Assembly: GCA_027065715.1 (NCBI GenBank)
Contig: JAMONO010000046.1
Span: forward strand, 1-44,819
Source of the DNA: Flavobacteriales bacterium
GTDB lineage: Bacteria > Bacteroidota > Bacteroidia > Flavobacteriales > Flavobacteriaceae
Direction of reading: 5' to 3'
DNA: 44,819 bases
The position numbers and the translations under genes were made by a program. The notes under the pieces are model-generated. The model made no database searches and was not told the DNA's origin. It was given only the letters and a program-made list of their open reading frames with translations. Below, piece by piece: positions 25,712-36,949 of this stretch (its first letter is position 1; each line of letters begins with the position of its first letter).

Positions 25712-26188
25712 ATGAGAAAAGGAAGACCTAAAAAAAGACAACTTTTGCCTGATCCCAAGTTTAACGACCCTTTGGTAACAAGATTTGTGAATAATTTAAT
25801 GTGGAACGGCAAAAAATCATTAGCTTTTAATTTGTTCTACGAAGCCTTGGATATCGTAGATCAAAAAAAAGGAGAAGAAGAAAAATCAGCTTTGGAAATT
25901 TGGAAACAAGCCCTTTCCAATGTTATGCCTCATGTAGAGGTTCGCAGTCGTAGAGTAGGGGGTGCCACCTTTCAAATCCCCATGCCTATTAGACCCGAAA
26001 GAAAAGTATCGTTGGCTATGAAGTGGATGATTAATTTTGCTCGTAAAAGAAACGAAAAATCATATCCGCAAAAATTAGCCGGAGAAATTTTGGCAGCCTA
26101 CAAAGAAGAAGGTGGTGCCGTTAAAAAGAAAACCGATACACACAGAATGGCAGAAGCCAACAAAGCATTCTCACATTTTAGATTTTAA
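25712..26188 (+). CDS. rpsG: 30S ribosomal protein S7
   Basis: A 158-residue S7, which organises the head of the small subunit and contacts the E-site tRNA. Family motifs: [18 protein letters not shown]-like [15 protein letters not shown], and [22 protein letters not shown] with the beta-hairpin. It ends NKAFSHFRF. It lies 19 bases after rpsL and 12 before fusA, as in str operons. Confidence 0.98.
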   Translation: MRKGRPKKRQLLPDPKFNDPLVTRFVNNLMWNGKKSLAFNLFYEALDIVDQKKGEEEKSALEIWKQALSNVMPHVEVRSRRVGGATFQIPMPIRPERKVSLAMKWMINFARKRNEKSYPQKLAGEILAAYKEEGGAVKKKTDTHRMAEANKAFSHFRF

Positions 26189-26200
26189 TATTGAGCAATA

Positions 26201-28291
26201 ATGGCAAAAGATTTAAGCAAAGTAAGAAATATTGGAATTGCAGCGCACATTGACGCCGGTAAAACCACCGTCACTGAGCGTATTTTGTATTATACAGGTA
26301 TCAGTCATAAAATAGGTGAAGTGCACGACGGAGCCGCTACTATGGACTGGATGGAACAAGAACAAGAAAGAGGTATAACCATTACCTCGGCTGCTACGCA
26401 ATGTGTATGGCCATACAACGGCGAAAATTACACTGTCAATATCATTGATACTCCCGGACACGTCGATTTTACCGTAGAAGTAGAACGCTCATTACGTGTT
26501 TTGGACGGTATGGTAGCACTGTTTAGTGCAGTTGATGGTGTTGAACCGCAATCGGAAACCGTATGGAGACAAGCAGACAAATATAAGGTGCCTCGAATAG
26601 GATTCGTCAATAAAATGGATCGTCAAGGCGCCGATTTTTTTAATGTATGTAATCAAATCAAAGAAATGTTGGGCGGTAATCCCGTCCCTCTGCAAGTCCC
26701 AATCGGTGAAGAAGCCGACTTTAAAGGTGTGGTGGATTTGATCTCTAAAAAAGCCATCATTTGGAACGAAGAAGATAAAGGAATGACTTACGAAGAAGTA
26801 CCTATTCCTGACGAGTTGGTAGATGAAGTCGAACAACATAGAGCCAATCTAATCGAAGCCGTTGCCGAATATGACGAAGCCTTAATGGAAAAGTTTTTTG
26901 AAGACGAAAACTCTATAACCGAAGACGAAATTATTGCCGCACTCAGAGCAGCAACCATAGATATGTCCATTATTCCCATGTTTGCCGGTTCCGCTTTTAA
27001 AAACAAAGGTGTGCAAGCCATGTTAGACGGAGTGATGCGCTACTTACCTTCACCTTTGGATATTGAAGCTATTGAAGGCGTTAATCCGCAAACCGGTGAA
27101 AAGGAATTAAGACACCCCGACATCAAAGATCCGTTTGCCGCTTTGGCTTTTAAAATTGCAACCGACCCGTTTGTGGGACGTTTGGCGTTTTTTAGAGCCT
27201 ATTCAGGCTACTTAGATGCAGGTTCGTATGTGTTAAATAACCGTTCGGGTAAAAAAGAACGTATCTCACGTATATACCAAATGCATGCCAATAAACAAAA
27301 CCCGATAAAACGAGTCGAAGCAGGTGATATAGCTGCCGGTGTCGGTTTTAAAGATATAAAAACCGGAGATACTTTGTCCGACGAAAAACATCCTATTGTT
27401 TTAGAATCAATGGACTTTCCCGATCCGGTAATCGGTATTGCCGTTGAGCCCAAAACCAAAGCAGATGTTGATAAATTGGGTATGGCACTATCCAAGCTGG
27501 CCGAAGAAGATCCTACTTTCCAAGTCAAAACCGATGAAGCTTCCGGTCAAACCATTATTTCAGGAATGGGTGAATTACACTTGGAAATAATTGTAGATCG
27601 TCTTAAAAGAGAGTTCAAAGTCGAAGTAAATGTAGGACAACCCCGAGTTGAATACAAAGAAGCCCTGTCGGCACCCGTTGACCACAGAGAGGTTTATAAA
27701 AAACAAACCGGAGGACGCGGTAAATTTGCCGACATCATTTTTAAATTGGAACCTGCCGAAGAAGGAAAGGACGGTTTGGAATTTATCAATGAAATCAAAG
27801 GAGGTAATATCCCCCGTGAATATATACCTTCGGTAGAAAAAGGTTTTAAAGAAGCTATGAAAACAGGACCTTTGGCAGGCTTTGAAGTCGAAGCCATGAA
27901 AGTAACCCTGATTGACGGTTCATTTCACCCCGTCGATTCCGATTCGCTTTCATTTGAGTTGGCAGCCAAGTTAGGTTTTAAAGAAGCAGCCAAAAAAGCA
28001 CAACCTGTTTTGCTCGAACCTATTATGAAACTTGAAGTGGTTACCCCCGAAGAAAATATGGGTGATATAGTAGGCGATTTGAACAGACGTCGCGGACAAG
28101 TATTAAATATGGACGACAGAGCCGGTGCAAAAGTCATAAAAGCACATGTTCCCCTGTCCGAAATGTTTGGCTATGTAACGACCCTTAGAACATTATCGTC
28201 GGGTCGAGCAACATCATCAATGGAATTTTCTCATTATGCAGAAACTCCCAAGAATATAGCAGAAGAAGTAATCGAAAAAGTAAACGGATAA
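26201..28291 (+). CDS. fusA: Elongation factor G
   Basis: A 696-residue translocation GTPase of normal length. GTP-binding motifs: [14 protein letters not shown] (G1), RGITITSAA (G2, switch I), DTPGHVDF (G3), [10 protein letters not shown] (G4) and [10 protein letters not shown] (G5). Domains II-V follow, with the domain IV motif [10 protein letters not shown] and [16 protein letters not shown]. It is followed directly by rpsJ after 10 bases, with no tuf gene, the usual order in this phylum. Confidence 0.98.
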   Translation: MAKDLSKVRNIGIAAHIDAGKTTVTERILYYTGISHKIGEVHDGAATMDWMEQEQERGITITSAATQCVWPYNGENYTVNIIDTPGHVDFTVEVERSLRVLDGMVALFSAVDGVEPQSETVWRQADKYKVPRIGFVNKMDRQGADFFNVCNQIKEMLGGNPVPLQVPIGEEADFKGVVDLISKKAIIWNEEDKGMTYEEVPIPDELVDEVEQHRANLIEAVAEYDEALMEKFFEDENSITEDEIIAALRAATIDMSIIPMFAGSAFKNKGVQAMLDGVMRYLPSPLDIEAIEGVNPQTGEKELRHPDIKDPFAALAFKIATDPFVGRLAFFRAYSGYLDAGSYVLNNRSGKKERISRIYQMHANKQNPIKRVEAGDIAAGVGFKDIKTGDTLSDEKHPIVLESMDFPDPVIGIAVEPKTKADVDKLGMALSKLAEEDPTFQVKTDEASGQTIISGMGELHLEIIVDRLKREFKVEVNVGQPRVEYKEALSAPVDHREVYKKQTGGRGKFADIIFKLEPAEEGKDGLEFINEIKGGNIPREYIPSVEKGFKEAMKTGPLAGFEVEAMKVTLIDGSFHPVDSDSLSFELAAKLGFKEAAKKAQPVLLEPIMKLEVVTPEENMGDIVGDLNRRRGQVLNMDDRAGAKVIKAHVPLSEMFGYVTTLRTLSSGRATSSMEFSHYAETPKNIAEEVIEKVNG

Positions 28292-28301
28292 ATTATAAGC
28301 G

Positions 28302-28607
28302 ATGGCTCAAAAAATAAGAATAAAATTAAAATCATACGATCACAATTTGGTAGATAAATCTGCCGAAAAAATCGTAAAAACCGTCAAAAATACCGGAGCG
28401 GTAGTAACAGGTCCCATTCCTTTACCTACACATAAACGTATTTTTACGGTATTGCGTTCACCACACGTAAACAAAAAATCCAGAGAACAATTTGAGTTAA
28501 ACACTCACAAACGTTTGTTAGACATTTACAGTTCTTCACCCAAGACGGTAGATGCCCTAATGAAATTGGAATTACCCAGTGGTGTCGAAGTGGAAATTAA
28601 AGTTTGA
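28302..28607 (+). CDS. rpsJ: 30S ribosomal protein S10
   Basis: A 101-residue S10. The protein has the family pattern [22 protein letters not shown] and [30 protein letters not shown]10 is also the NusE subunit in transcription antitermination complexes, which may matter for this very long transcript. The start is ATGGCTCAAAAAAT, 10 bases after fusA. Confidence 0.98.
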   Translation: MAQKIRIKLKSYDHNLVDKSAEKIVKTVKNTGAVVTGPIPLPTHKRIFTVLRSPHVNKKSREQFELNTHKRLLDIYSSSPKTVDALMKLELPSGVEVEIKV

Positions 28608-28633
28608 TCAATTTAAAAAACAAATAAATAATA

Positions 28634-29254
28634 ATGTTGGGTATTATAGGAAAAAAAGTAGGAATGACCAGTATATTTGACGAAAACGGGAAAAATATTC
28701 CCGTAACCGTCATATTAGCCGGTCCGAATTACGTAACCCAAGTCAGAACCGAAGAAGTTGACGGGTACGATGCAGTGCAGCTCGGTTTCGATGACAAAAA
28801 AGAGAAAAACACCACCAAAGCCCTCAAAGGGCACTTTGATAAAGCCGGTGTATCTCCTAAACGAAAAGTTGTCGAATTCCGAGATTATGAAAAAGAAGTA
28901 AAATTAGGAGACGAAATCACCGTAGATCAATTATTCAACGAAGGCGAATTTGTTGATGTCTCAGGTATTTCAAAAGGTAAAGGTTTTCAAGGTGTGGTAA
29001 AAAGACACGGCTTTGGCGGTGTCGGACAGGCTACACACGGACAACATAACCGATTAAGAGCACCGGGGTCTATCGGAGCGTCTTCAGATCCTTCCAGAGT
29101 TTTTAAAGGAATGCGTATGGCAGGGCACATGGGTAACGAAAAAGTTACCGTACAAAACCTCAAAGTCATGAAAGTTATTCCTGAAAAAAATCTTTTAATC
29201 GTAAAGGGAAGTGTTCCCGGACATAAAAATGCTTATTTAATTATAAAGAAATAA
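28634..29254 (+). CDS. rplC: 50S ribosomal protein L3
   Basis: A 206-residue L3, an early assembly protein near the peptidyl-transferase centre. Seen: [19 protein letters not shown] at the N-terminus and the extended loop [24 protein letters not shown], the usual methylated-Gln loop. Its stop overlaps the rplD start by one base (TAATG), indicating coupled translation. Confidence 0.98.
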   Translation: MLGIIGKKVGMTSIFDENGKNIPVTVILAGPNYVTQVRTEEVDGYDAVQLGFDDKKEKNTTKALKGHFDKAGVSPKRKVVEFRDYEKEVKLGDEITVDQLFNEGEFVDVSGISKGKGFQGVVKRHGFGGVGQATHGQHNRLRAPGSIGASSDPSRVFKGMRMAGHMGNEKVTVQNLKVMKVIPEKNLLIVKGSVPGHKNAYLIIKK

Positions 29255-29880
29255 TGATGGAATTGAAAGTATACGATATAAAAGGAAACGATACAGGAAG
29301 AACCGTTAAACTTTCCGAAGAAATATTTGGTATTGAGCCAAATAACCATGCCATATATTTGGCGGTTAAACAATATTTGGCTAACCAAAGACAAGGTACA
29401 CACAAGGCAAAAGAACGTGGCGAAGTAAAAGGAAGTACACGTAAAATAAAAAGACAAAAAGGTACCGGAACTGCCAGAGCAGGAGCTATTAGAAACCCTT
29501 TGTTCAAAGGTGGTGGACGTGTCTTTGGACCACGCCCCCGAAATTATTCATTCAAGTTGAACAAAAAAGTAAAACGATTGGCTCGAAAATCAGCTTTGGC
29601 TACCATGCTCAAAAACGACAATATAATGGTCGTTGAAAACTTCGATTTTGATACCCCGAAAACCAAAAATTTCGTTGAAGTATTGAAAGCCTTGAAGTTA
29701 GATAATAAAAAGTCAACATTTGTATTTGTTAATCCAAATAAAAATGTATATTTGTCATCACGTAATTTGCCCAAATCCAGAGTTGTAAATGGCTTAAACT
29801 TAAATACTTATGCTATTTTAAATGCTGGAAAATTGGTATTTACCGAAGACTCAATTCCCGAAATTGAAGCTAATTTTTAA
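29254..29880 (+). CDS. rplD: 50S ribosomal protein L4
   Basis: A 208-residue L4 of the large-subunit exit tunnel. The tunnel loop [24 protein letters not shown] is intact. Translation may start at either of two adjacent ATGs (29254 or 29257). Regulation by L4 binding to an S10 leader, as in E. coli, is not evident here: there is no long leader before rpsJ. Confidence 0.97.
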   Translation: MMELKVYDIKGNDTGRTVKLSEEIFGIEPNNHAIYLAVKQYLANQRQGTHKAKERGEVKGSTRKIKRQKGTGTARAGAIRNPLFKGGGRVFGPRPRNYSFKLNKKVKRLARKSALATMLKNDNIMVVENFDFDTPKTKNFVEVLKALKLDNKKSTFVFVNPNKNVYLSSRNLPKSRVVNGLNLNTYAILNAGKLVFTEDSIPEIEANF

Positions 29881-29892
29881 ATGAAGCGTGTT

Positions 29893-30183
29893 ATGAGTAT
29901 TATAAAAAAACCGATTTTAACGGAAAAAATGATGGCAGATTCAGAGCAATTTAATCGCTATGGATTTGTAGTGGATAAGAAAGCAAATAAAATTGAGATT
30001 AAAAAAGCAATCGAAGACCTATTCGGTGTGGATGTATTGGCGGTAAGAACCATGAACTATCCCCCCGAAAGAAAAACACGTTATACAAGAACCGGTATCA
30101 TTACCGGAAAAACAAATGCTTACAAAAAAGCAATTGTTCAAATAGCAGAAGGTCAAAGTATAGATTTCTATAACAATATCTAA
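29893..30183 (+). CDS. rplW: 50S ribosomal protein L23
   Basis: L23 sits at the tunnel exit and docks trigger factor and SRP. The ORF track begins at 29881, directly against the rplD stop. The family N-terminus is [13 protein letters not shown], which starts at the ATG at 29893 (96 residues), so I prefer that. Core: [28 protein letters not shown] and [18 protein letters not shown]. Confidence 0.93.
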   Translation: MSIIKKPILTEKMMADSEQFNRYGFVVDKKANKIEIKKAIEDLFGVDVLAVRTMNYPPERKTRYTRTGIITGKTNAYKKAIVQIAEGQSIDFYNNI

Positions 30184-30187
30184 GAAA

Positions 30188-31012
30188 ATGGCAGTAAGAA
30201 AATTAAAACCGATAACTCCCGGACAGCGTTTTAGAGTCGTTAATAAATTTGAAGAAATAACGACTGATAAGCCCGAAAAGAGCCTATTGGCTCCCAAAAA
30301 GAAAACGGGAGGACGAAATAAAAAAGGAAGAATTACCGCACCACATCGAGGAGGCGGTCATAAACAAAAATACAGAATAATTGATTTTAAACGGAACAAG
30401 GTAGGTATTCCGGCAACCGTCAAAACCATAGAATATGATCCCAACCGTTCGGCTTTTATTGCCTTGGTTGTATATGCCGACGGTGAAAAACGCTATATCA
30501 TAGCTCCCAACGGTTTGCAAGTCGGACAAACTATTATGTCAGGTGAAGATGCAAGTCCCGATACCGGAAATGCTTTGCCTCTAAAAGCCATTCCGTTAGG
30601 AACAATTATTCACAATATTGAACTAAAACCCGGACAAGGTGGCATGATAGCCCGAAGTGCCGGAACATTTGCTCAATTGATGGCGCGTGACGGAAAATAT
30701 GCTACCGTAAAATTACCATCGGGTGAAACCCGATTGATTTTGGTAGAATCGTTTGCTACCGTGGGTGTAGTATCCAATTCCGATCACCAGTTGGAAGTAT
30801 CCGGTAAAGCAGGACGAAGCCGTTGGAAAGGAAGACGTCCTCGTACCAGACCGGTTGTAATGAACCCTGTCGACCACCCCATGGGTGGTGGTGAAGGTCG
30901 TGCTTCGGGAGGACACCCCAGATCTAAAAACGGTATTCCTGCCAAAGGTTACAGAACCAGATCCAAAAAGAAATATAGTAATAAGTATATCATTGAACGT
31001 AGAAAGAAATAA
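30188..31012 (+). CDS. rplB: 50S ribosomal protein L2
   Basis: A 274-residue L2, required for subunit association and peptidyl transfer. The C-terminal loop [20 protein letters not shown] contains the invariant His of the catalytic-centre region. OB and SH3-like domains are present ([40 protein letters not shown]). It starts 4 bases after rplW. Confidence 0.98.
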   Translation: MAVRKLKPITPGQRFRVVNKFEEITTDKPEKSLLAPKKKTGGRNKKGRITAPHRGGGHKQKYRIIDFKRNKVGIPATVKTIEYDPNRSAFIALVVYADGEKRYIIAPNGLQVGQTIMSGEDASPDTGNALPLKAIPLGTIIHNIELKPGQGGMIARSAGTFAQLMARDGKYATVKLPSGETRLILVESFATVGVVSNSDHQLEVSGKAGRSRWKGRRPRTRPVVMNPVDHPMGGGEGRASGGHPRSKNGIPAKGYRTRSKKKYSNKYIIERRKK

Positions 31013-31015
31013 GAT

Positions 31016-31297
31016 ATGGCTAGATCGTTAAAAAAAGGACCTTATGTTCATTATAAATTAGAAAAGAAAGTTCTTGCCAATCAAGAATCGGGCAAGAAAA
31101 CCGTTATCAAAACATGGTCAAGAGCCTCTATGATTACGCCTGACTTTGTTGGACAAACCATTGCAGTTCATAACGGACGTCAATTTATACCGGTATATAT
31201 AACCGAAAATATGGTAGGTCATAAATTAGGTGAATTTTCACCTACCAGAAGTTTTAGAGGACATGCCGGAGATAAAAAAAATAAAGGCAAAAAATAG
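31016..31297 (+). CDS. rpsS: 30S ribosomal protein S19
   Basis: A 93-residue S19 of the small-subunit head. Seen: [43 protein letters not shown], and the basic tail [19 protein letters not shown]. It sits in the usual place between rplB and rplV, with 3- and 5-base gaps. Confidence 0.98.
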   Translation: MARSLKKGPYVHYKLEKKVLANQESGKKTVIKTWSRASMITPDFVGQTIAVHNGRQFIPVYITENMVGHKLGEFSPTRSFRGHAGDKKNKGKK

Positions 31298-31302
31298 GGA
31301 TT

Positions 31303-31701
31303 ATGGGAAAAAGAAAACGCTTAATGGCTCAAGCCATCAAAGAAAATAAGAAGAAAATTGCTTTTGCAAGTTTAAGTAATCACGGCGTTTCTGCTAAAAA
31401 AACAAAATTGGTTGTTGATTTAGTAAGAGGAATGGACGTAGCCAGAGCACTCGGCGTCTTAAAATTTACGCCCAATAAAAGTGCCGCAGCTATCGAAAAA
31501 CTGTTAATCAGTGCCATAGCCAATTGGGAAGCTAAAAATCCCGATAGAGACATCGAAGATGCCGGTTTGTATATCAAATCCATCAGTGTTGATCAAAAAG
31601 GAATGTTGAAACGAATTCAACCCGCTCCGCAAGGTAGAGCCCACCGAATTCGTAAAAGATTCAGTAAAATAAACATAGTTTTAGGAGAAAAAAACAGTTA
31701 A
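31303..31701 (+). CDS. rplV: 50S ribosomal protein L22
   Basis: A 132-residue L22 with the tunnel-lining beta-hairpin (KRIQPAPQGRAHRIRKRFSKINIVL) and globular core (VSAKKTKLVVDLVRGMDVARALGVL). The N-terminal extension of about 25 residues (MGKRKRLMAQAIKENKKK) is common in this phylum. Macrolide-resistance deletions in the hairpin are not seen. Confidence 0.97.
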   Translation: MGKRKRLMAQAIKENKKKIAFASLSNHGVSAKKTKLVVDLVRGMDVARALGVLKFTPNKSAAAIEKLLISAIANWEAKNPDRDIEDAGLYIKSISVDQKGMLKRIQPAPQGRAHRIRKRFSKINIVLGEKNS

Positions 31702-31713
31702 TTTCAAAGAAGT

Positions 31714-32415
31714 ATGGGACAAAAAACAAATCCAATAGGAAACAGATTAGGAATCATCAAAGGTTGGGATTCTAATTGGTATGGCGGAAAAAACTATGGT
31801 GATAAAATAGCAGAAGATCACAAAATAAGACAATATATTAAAGCACGGTTACCAAAAGCCAATATTTCAAAAGTTATCATTGAAAGAACTTTAAAACTCA
31901 TTACCGTAACCATAACAACCTCACGCCCCGGTATAATTATCGGAAAACAAGGTGCCGAAGTCGATAAACTAAAAAGTGAATTGGCTAAATTAACCGGTAA
32001 AAAAGTTCAAGTCAATGTTTTTGAAATAAAAAGACCCGAATTAGATGCCAATTTGGTGGCGCAAAATATTGCCCGTCAAATTGAAAATCGTATTTCATAC
32101 AGAAGAGCCATCAAACAAGCCATTGCAGCTACCATGCGAATGAATGCCGAAGGTATTAAAGTGCAAATTTCCGGTAGATTAAACGGCGCCGAAATGGCTC
32201 GTTCTGAGACCTATAAAGACGGTAGAATTCCCCTTTCTACTTTTAGAGCCGACATCGATTACGCACTCGAAGAAGCTCATACCACCTACGGACGTCTCGG
32301 CGTAAAAGTGTGGATTATGAAAGGCGAAGTTTACGGTAGAAGAGATCTTTCTCCCATGATTGGTTTATCCAAAAAAGAAGGTAGAAAACCACGAGGAAAT
32401 AGAAGAAGAAAATAA
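31714..32415 (+). CDS. rpsC: 30S ribosomal protein S3
   Basis: A 233-residue S3, a head protein at the mRNA entrance. It carries the KH type 2 motif [22 protein letters not shown] (GXXG loop as IIGKQG) and the C-terminal domain [35 protein letters not shown]. Length and order are normal. Confidence 0.98.
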   Translation: MGQKTNPIGNRLGIIKGWDSNWYGGKNYGDKIAEDHKIRQYIKARLPKANISKVIIERTLKLITVTITTSRPGIIIGKQGAEVDKLKSELAKLTGKKVQVNVFEIKRPELDANLVAQNIARQIENRISYRRAIKQAIAATMRMNAEGIKVQISGRLNGAEMARSETYKDGRIPLSTFRADIDYALEEAHTTYGRLGVKVWIMKGEVYGRRDLSPMIGLSKKEGRKPRGNRRRK

Positions 32416-32440
32416 TTTATATTAAAAAAAATTGTAAAAA

Positions 32441-32863
32441 ATGTTACAACCCAAAAGATATAAACATCGTAAGCAGCAAAAAGGCAGAATGAAAGGGAAT
32501 GCTCAACGAGGCAATCGCTTGGCTTATGGCATCTATGGTATTAAAGCCCTGGAAGCCACCTGGATGACTTCCCGACAAATAGAAGCTGCTCGTGTTGCCG
32601 CTACTCGTTATATGAAAAGAGAAGGGCAATTATGGATAAAAATATTTCCGGATAAACCTATCACCAAAAAACCTTTGGAAGTAAGGATGGGTAAAGGAAA
32701 AGGTAATGTAGAATACTGGGCAGCTGTGGTACGCCCCGGTAAAGTTTTGTTTGAGGTAGATGGTGTGCCTTTGGAAGTAGCAAAAGAAGCACTTCGATTG
32801 GCAGCTCAAAAATTGCCTGTAAAAACAAAGTTTATTATAGCACCTGAATTTCAACAAAAATAA
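32441..32863 (+). CDS. rplP: 50S ribosomal protein L16
   Basis: A 140-residue L16 near the A-site tRNA elbow. Family motifs: [39 protein letters not shown], and [24 protein letters not shown], which contains the Arg that is often hydroxylated in other bacteria. It follows rpsC after 25 bases. Confidence 0.98.
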   Translation: MLQPKRYKHRKQQKGRMKGNAQRGNRLAYGIYGIKALEATWMTSRQIEAARVAATRYMKREGQLWIKIFPDKPITKKPLEVRMGKGKGNVEYWAAVVRPGKVLFEVDGVPLEVAKEALRLAAQKLPVKTKFIIAPEFQQK

Positions 32864-32873
32864 CTGAGAAATT

Positions 32874-33062
32874 ATGAAAATGTCCGAAATAAGAAGTATG
32901 GAAACAGCTGAGTTGCAAGAAAAACTGGCCGATTTGAAAAAAAGTTACGCCGGTTTAAAATTAAGTCATGCTGTTACTCCTCTGGCAAACCCTATGGAAA
33001 TTCGTAAATTGCGAAAAAATATTGCCAGATTGATGACGGAACTTAATCAAAGAGGTAACTAA
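32874..33062 (+). CDS. rpmC: 50S ribosomal protein L29
   Basis: A 62-residue two-helix protein beside L23 at the tunnel exit. Seen: [31 protein letters not shown] and the C-terminal [18 protein letters not shown]. The start may be the ATG at 32874 or, two codons on, at 32880. Confidence 0.96.
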   Translation: MKMSEIRSMETAELQEKLADLKKSYAGLKLSHAVTPLANPMEIRKLRKNIARLMTELNQRGN

Positions 33063-33076
33063 AAGAAATTAAGGAA

Positions 33077-33340
33077 ATGGAAAAATTAAAAAGGAACTTA
33101 AGAAAAGAACGTATTGGTTTGGTTACCAAAAACAAAATGGATAAAACCATTGTCGTTTCCGAAGTAAAAAGAATGAAACACCCCCTTTACGGAAAATTCG
33201 TTCATAAAACCAAAAAATATGTCGTTCACGACGAAAAAAACGAATGTAATGTGGGGGACAAAGTAAAAATAATGGAAACCCGTCCTTTGAGTAAAACCAA
33301 AAGATGGAGACTAGTAGAAATTTTAGAAAGAGCTAAGTAA
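33077..33340 (+). CDS. rpsQ: 30S ribosomal protein S17
   Basis: An 87-residue OB-fold primary binding protein of 16S rRNA. Seen: [40 protein letters not shown] and the C-terminal [17 protein letters not shown]. Order rpmC-rpsQ-rplN is standard; the next gene starts 2 bases later. Confidence 0.98.
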   Translation: MEKLKRNLRKERIGLVTKNKMDKTIVVSEVKRMKHPLYGKFVHKTKKYVVHDEKNECNVGDKVKIMETRPLSKTKRWRLVEILERAK

Positions 33341-33342
33341 TT

Positions 33343-33711
33343 ATGGTACAACAAGAATCAAGAGTTAAAGTTGCAGATAACACCGGTGCCAAAGAAGCAT
33401 TGGTAATCAGAGTATTGGGTGGAACCCGAAAACGTTACGCTTCTTTGGGAGATAAAGTGGTTGTAACCGTAAAAGAAGCTACTCCTAACGGAACGGTAAA
33501 AAAAGGAACCGTTTCAACCGGTGTAGTGGTAAGAACCAAAAAAGAGGTTAGAAGACCCGACGGTTCGTATATCCGCTTTGAAGATAACGCAATTGTATTG
33601 TTAAACCCGGCCGGTGAAATGAGAGGAACACGTGTATTTGGACCCGTTGCCAGAGAACTGCGTGATAAGAAATTTATGAAAATTGTATCATTAGCCCCTG
33701 AGGTTTTATAA
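33343..33711 (+). CDS. rplN: 50S ribosomal protein L14
   Basis: A 122-residue L14 at the subunit interface, also the binding site of ribosome silencing factor. Seen: [27 protein letters not shown] and the C-terminal [28 protein letters not shown]. Length is exactly the bacterial norm. Confidence 0.98.
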   Translation: MVQQESRVKVADNTGAKEALVIRVLGGTRKRYASLGDKVVVTVKEATPNGTVKKGTVSTGVVVRTKKEVRRPDGSYIRFEDNAIVLLNPAGEMRGTRVFGPVARELRDKKFMKIVSLAPEVL

Positions 33712-33724
33712 AATTGAACAGAAG

Positions 33725-34039
33725 ATGAAAAAGTTTAAAATAAAAACAGGAGATGAAGTAATGGTGCTTGCCGGAAAAGACAAAGGTATGAAAGGCAAAG
33801 TACTCAAAATCATCAAAAACAAAGACCGAGTAATCGTAGAAGGTGTAAACATGATAAAAAAACATGTTAAACCCAGCACCGAAAACCCTCAAGGTGGTAT
33901 CGAAGAAAAAGAAGCTCCCATTCATATTTCAAATGTAGCTTTGGTAGATCCCAAAACAGGTAAACCCACCAGAGTAAGATATGAAGTAAGAGACGGAAAG
34001 AAAGTAAGAGTTTCTAAAAAATCAAACGAGGTAATTTAA
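33725..34039 (+). CDS. rplX: 50S ribosomal protein L24
   Basis: A 104-residue assembly initiator with a KOW motif near the N-terminus ([23 protein letters not shown]) and the loop [35 protein letters not shown]. It is followed by rplE after 3 bases. Confidence 0.98.
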   Translation: MKKFKIKTGDEVMVLAGKDKGMKGKVLKIIKNKDRVIVEGVNMIKKHVKPSTENPQGGIEEKEAPIHISNVALVDPKTGKPTRVRYEVRDGKKVRVSKKSNEVI

Positions 34040-34042
34040 GCC

Positions 34043-34600
34043 ATGAAAAAATATACACCAAGATTAGAAAAAGAATATAAAGAACGTATCATTGATGCGT
34101 TAATGAAGGAATTTGGCTACAAAAACGTCATGCAAGTTCCAAAACTTGAAAAAATAGTTGTAAGTAGAGGTGTTGGTGCCGCAGTGTCCGACAAAAAATT
34201 GGTAGATTATGCCGTTGAAGAATTAACCATCATAACCGGACAAAAAGCCATACCAACTATCTCCAAAAAAGACGTAGCTGCCTTTAAATTGCGTAAAGGT
34301 ATGCCTATTGGAGCCAAAGTAACCTTGAGAAAAGACAAGATGTATGAATTCCTTGACAGATTAATTACAATCGCTTTGCCGCGAGTTCGTGATTTTCAAG
34401 GTATTAAACCGGACGGTTTTGACGGACGCGGAAATTATAATTTGGGCGTTACCGAACAAATTATTTTTCCCGAAATTGATTTTGACAAAATCAATAAAAT
34501 CAGCGGTATGGATATAACTTTTGTTACATCTGCCAAGACCGATAAAGAAGCAAAAGCACTATTAGCAGAACTAGGTTTACCATTTAAAAAGAATAAATAA
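34043..34600 (+). CDS. rplE: 50S ribosomal protein L5
   Basis: A 185-residue 5S rRNA-binding protein of the central protuberance. Seen: [49 protein letters not shown], and [17 protein letters not shown], then [20 protein letters not shown]. Length is normal. Confidence 0.98.
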   Translation: MKKYTPRLEKEYKERIIDALMKEFGYKNVMQVPKLEKIVVSRGVGAAVSDKKLVDYAVEELTIITGQKAIPTISKKDVAAFKLRKGMPIGAKVTLRKDKMYEFLDRLITIALPRVRDFQGIKPDGFDGRGNYNLGVTEQIIFPEIDFDKINKISGMDITFVTSAKTDKEAKALLAELGLPFKKNK

Positions 34601-34601
34601 T

Positions 34602-34871
34602 ATGGCAAAAGAATCAATGAAAGCCCGTGAGCGTAAACGCGCCAAATTAGTTGCCAAATACGCAGCCAAAAGAAAAGCTTTAAAAGAAGCGGGTGATTGG
34701 GAAGCTTTACAAAAACTACCCAAAAATGCATCGCCGGTAAGATTGCACAACCGTTGCAAAATAACCGGACGTCCCAGAGGATATATGAGAGTTTTTGGTA
34801 TTTCTCGTGTAACTTTTAGAGAAATGGCAAACGAAGGATTAATACCGGGCGTTAAAAAAGCCAGTTGGTAA
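34602..34871 (+). CDS. rpsN: 30S ribosomal protein S14, zinc-free long form
   Basis: An 89-residue S14. The zinc-ribbon cysteines of the short form are absent and the protein has the longer helical N-terminus ([34 protein letters not shown]), so it is the C-minus, zinc-independent type. The C-terminal core [27 protein letters not shown] and terminal KKASW are conserved. Confidence 0.98.
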   Translation: MAKESMKARERKRAKLVAKYAAKRKALKEAGDWEALQKLPKNASPVRLHNRCKITGRPRGYMRVFGISRVTFREMANEGLIPGVKKASW

Positions 34872-34889
34872 ATTTTAAAAAGTAGAAAG

Positions 34890-35288
34890 ATGAATACAGA
34901 TCCCATAGCAGATTACCTAACCAGAATCAGAAATGCGCAAAGCGCAGGACATAAAGTGGTAACGATTCCTTCCTCCAAATTAAAAAAAGAAATAACCAAA
35001 ATCTTATTCGACCAAGGTTATATTTTAAGTTATAAATTTGATAAAGAAGGAATTCGTGAATTTATTAAAATAGCACTCAAATATGACAAGGATTACAACT
35101 TGCCCGTTATCAAAAAATTGGTGCGAGTTAGTAAACCCGGTTTGAGAAAATATGTCAGTGTTGATGAAATGCCCAAAGTTTTAAACGGACTGGGTATAGC
35201 CATTTTATCAACTTCCAAAGGTGTTATGACCGATAAACAAGCTCGTAAAGAGAATGTTGGCGGAGAAGTTTTATGTTACGTTTATTAA
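34890..35288 (+). CDS. rpsH: 30S ribosomal protein S8
   Basis: A 132-residue platform protein that binds 16S helix 21. Seen: MNTDPIADYLTRIRNAQSAGHKVVTIPSSKLK and the C-terminal GLGIAILSTSKGVMTDKQARKENVGGEVLCYVY. In E. coli S8 represses the spc operon through a site on the mRNA; no comparable site was identified here by eye. Confidence 0.98.
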   Translation: MNTDPIADYLTRIRNAQSAGHKVVTIPSSKLKKEITKILFDQGYILSYKFDKEGIREFIKIALKYDKDYNLPVIKKLVRVSKPGLRKYVSVDEMPKVLNGLGIAILSTSKGVMTDKQARKENVGGEVLCYVY

Positions 35289-35300
35289 AAAAATTGAACT

Positions 35301-35846
35301 ATGTCAAGAATAGGATTTAAACCCATTACCATACCCGAAGGGGTAACCGTCGATATCAAAGACAATATGATAACGGTAAAAGGTAAATTGGGTGAACTTA
35401 AACAAGAAATAAAAGGAGGTATCGAATTTGACATCAAAGATGGTGTTATCGAAGTTAAAAGACCTTCCGAAAGCAAACAACACAAAGCTTTTCACGGATT
35501 ATACCGTTCTCTGTTGTTTAATATGATTGAAGGTGTTTCAAAAGGTTGGACCAAAGAATTGGAACTGGTTGGTGTCGGTTATAAAGCCTCCAGTCAAGGT
35601 CAGTTGTTAGATCTTTCGTTGGGCTTTTCGCACAATATTTTAATTGAACTGCCCAAAGAAGTAAAAGTGGAAACCGTATCCGAAAAAGGTAAAAATCCGA
35701 TTGTCAAATTGACTTCTTACGACAAGCAGTTAATCGGACATATTGCCGCCAAAATCAGATCGTTCCGTAAACCCGAACCTTATAAAGGAAAAGGTGTGAA
35801 ATATGTAGGAGAACAAATCAGAAGAAAAGCAGGTAAAACAGCCTAA
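35301..35846 (+). CDS. rplF: 50S ribosomal protein L6
   Basis: A 181-residue duplicated-domain protein near the factor-binding site. Seen: MSRIGFKPITIPEGVTVDIKDNMITVKGKLGEL and the C-terminal domain motif KIRSFRKPEPYKGKGVKYVGEQIRRKAGKTA. Standard position between rpsH and rplR. Confidence 0.98.
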   Translation: MSRIGFKPITIPEGVTVDIKDNMITVKGKLGELKQEIKGGIEFDIKDGVIEVKRPSESKQHKAFHGLYRSLLFNMIEGVSKGWTKELELVGVGYKASSQGQLLDLSLGFSHNILIELPKEVKVETVSEKGKNPIVKLTSYDKQLIGHIAAKIRSFRKPEPYKGKGVKYVGEQIRRKAGKTA

Positions 35847-35858
35847 TAAGTAAGAACT

Positions 35859-36215
35859 ATGAAACTAAGCAAATTAGATAGAAGAAGAAGAATTCAAAAA
35901 AGGGTAAGAAAAATTGTCAAAGGAACTCCTCAAAGACCTCGATTGTCAGTTTTTAGAAGCAATAAAGAAGTTTATGCACAACTGATTGACGATGTAAACG
36001 GCGTTACCTTGGCTGCCACTTCTTCAAAAGACAAAGAAGTAGCTTCACAAAAAGGAACCAAAATTGAAAAAGCCGCTTTGGTTGGTGAAAAAATAGCCAA
36101 ATTGGCTTTGGAAAAAGGTATTGAAATCGTTACTTTCGATCGTTCCGGTTTTTTGTATCACGGACGCGTTAAATCATTGGCAGAAGGAGCCAGAAAAGGT
36201 GGATTAAAATTTTAA
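35859..36215 (+). CDS. rplR: 50S ribosomal protein L18
   Basis: A 118-residue 5S rRNA-binding protein with a basic N-terminus ([38 protein letters not shown]) and the conserved end [26 protein letters not shown]. The gap to rpsE is 3 bases. Confidence 0.98.
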   Translation: MKLSKLDRRRRIQKRVRKIVKGTPQRPRLSVFRSNKEVYAQLIDDVNGVTLAATSSKDKEVASQKGTKIEKAALVGEKIAKLALEKGIEIVTFDRSGFLYHGRVKSLAEGARKGGLKF

Positions 36216-36218
36216 GAT

Positions 36219-36743
36219 ATGCTTGATAAATACAAAGATATAGAAAGAGTTAAACCCGGTGGTTTAGAATTAGAAGATCGTTTGGTAGCCGTAAACCGTG
36301 TTACCAAAGTAACCAAAGGTGGTAGAACTTTTAGTTTTTCTGCCATAGTAGTTGTAGGAGATAAAAACGGAATAATAGGCTATGGTATGGGAAAATCAAA
36401 AGAAGTTCCCGATGCCATTCAAAAAGCCATCGATAATGCCAAAAAGAATTTGGTTCGCGTACCGGTAATCAACGGAACCATACCACATGAACAATTAGGA
36501 AAATTCAGTGGTGCACGAATTTTCTTAAAACCGGCTTCACCAGGAACCGGGGTTATTGCAGGAGGTGCGGTTCGTGCGGTTTTAGAATCTGCCGGTGTGC
36601 ATGATGTTTTGACCAAATCTCACGGCTCTTCCGACCCTAATAATGTTGTTAAAGCTACGCTCGATGCGCTGCTCAAGATGAGAGATGCCAAAACAGTAGC
36701 CAGACAACGCGGGATTTCTCTTGATAAAGTTTTTAACGGATAA
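36219..36743 (+). CDS. rpsE: 30S ribosomal protein S5
   Basis: A 174-residue decoding-accuracy protein. Double-stranded-RNA-binding-like N-domain ([47 protein letters not shown]) and C-domain ([39 protein letters not shown]). The spectinomycin loop [13 protein letters not shown] has no evident deletion. Confidence 0.98.
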   Translation: MLDKYKDIERVKPGGLELEDRLVAVNRVTKVTKGGRTFSFSAIVVVGDKNGIIGYGMGKSKEVPDAIQKAIDNAKKNLVRVPVINGTIPHEQLGKFSGARIFLKPASPGTGVIAGGAVRAVLESAGVHDVLTKSHGSSDPNNVVKATLDALLKMRDAKTVARQRGISLDKVFNG

Positions 36744-36754
36744 AAATTGTGAAG

Positions 36755-36934
36755 ATGACAAAAGTAAGAGTAAAACAAGTAAAGAGCACAATCAACAGAC
36801 CTAAAGATCAAGAACGAACACTTGAAGCTTTGGGATTGAGAAGAATTGGTCAAGAAAGAATACATGAATTAACCCCTCAAATAAAAGGGATGATTGACAA
36901 AGTGAAACACTTAATCACAGTTGAGGAAATTTAA
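36755..36934 (+). CDS. rpmD: 50S ribosomal protein L30
   Basis: A 59-residue protein: MTKVRVKQVKSTINRPKDQERTLEALGLRRIG is the family's normal N-terminus. The ORF track begins at a GTG two codons earlier (36749); the ATG at 36755 is the more likely start. It sits between rpsE and rplO as in most bacteria that have it. Confidence 0.95.
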   Translation: MTKVRVKQVKSTINRPKDQERTLEALGLRRIGQERIHELTPQIKGMIDKVKHLITVEEI

Positions 36935-36949
36935 TAAAACATTATCGAG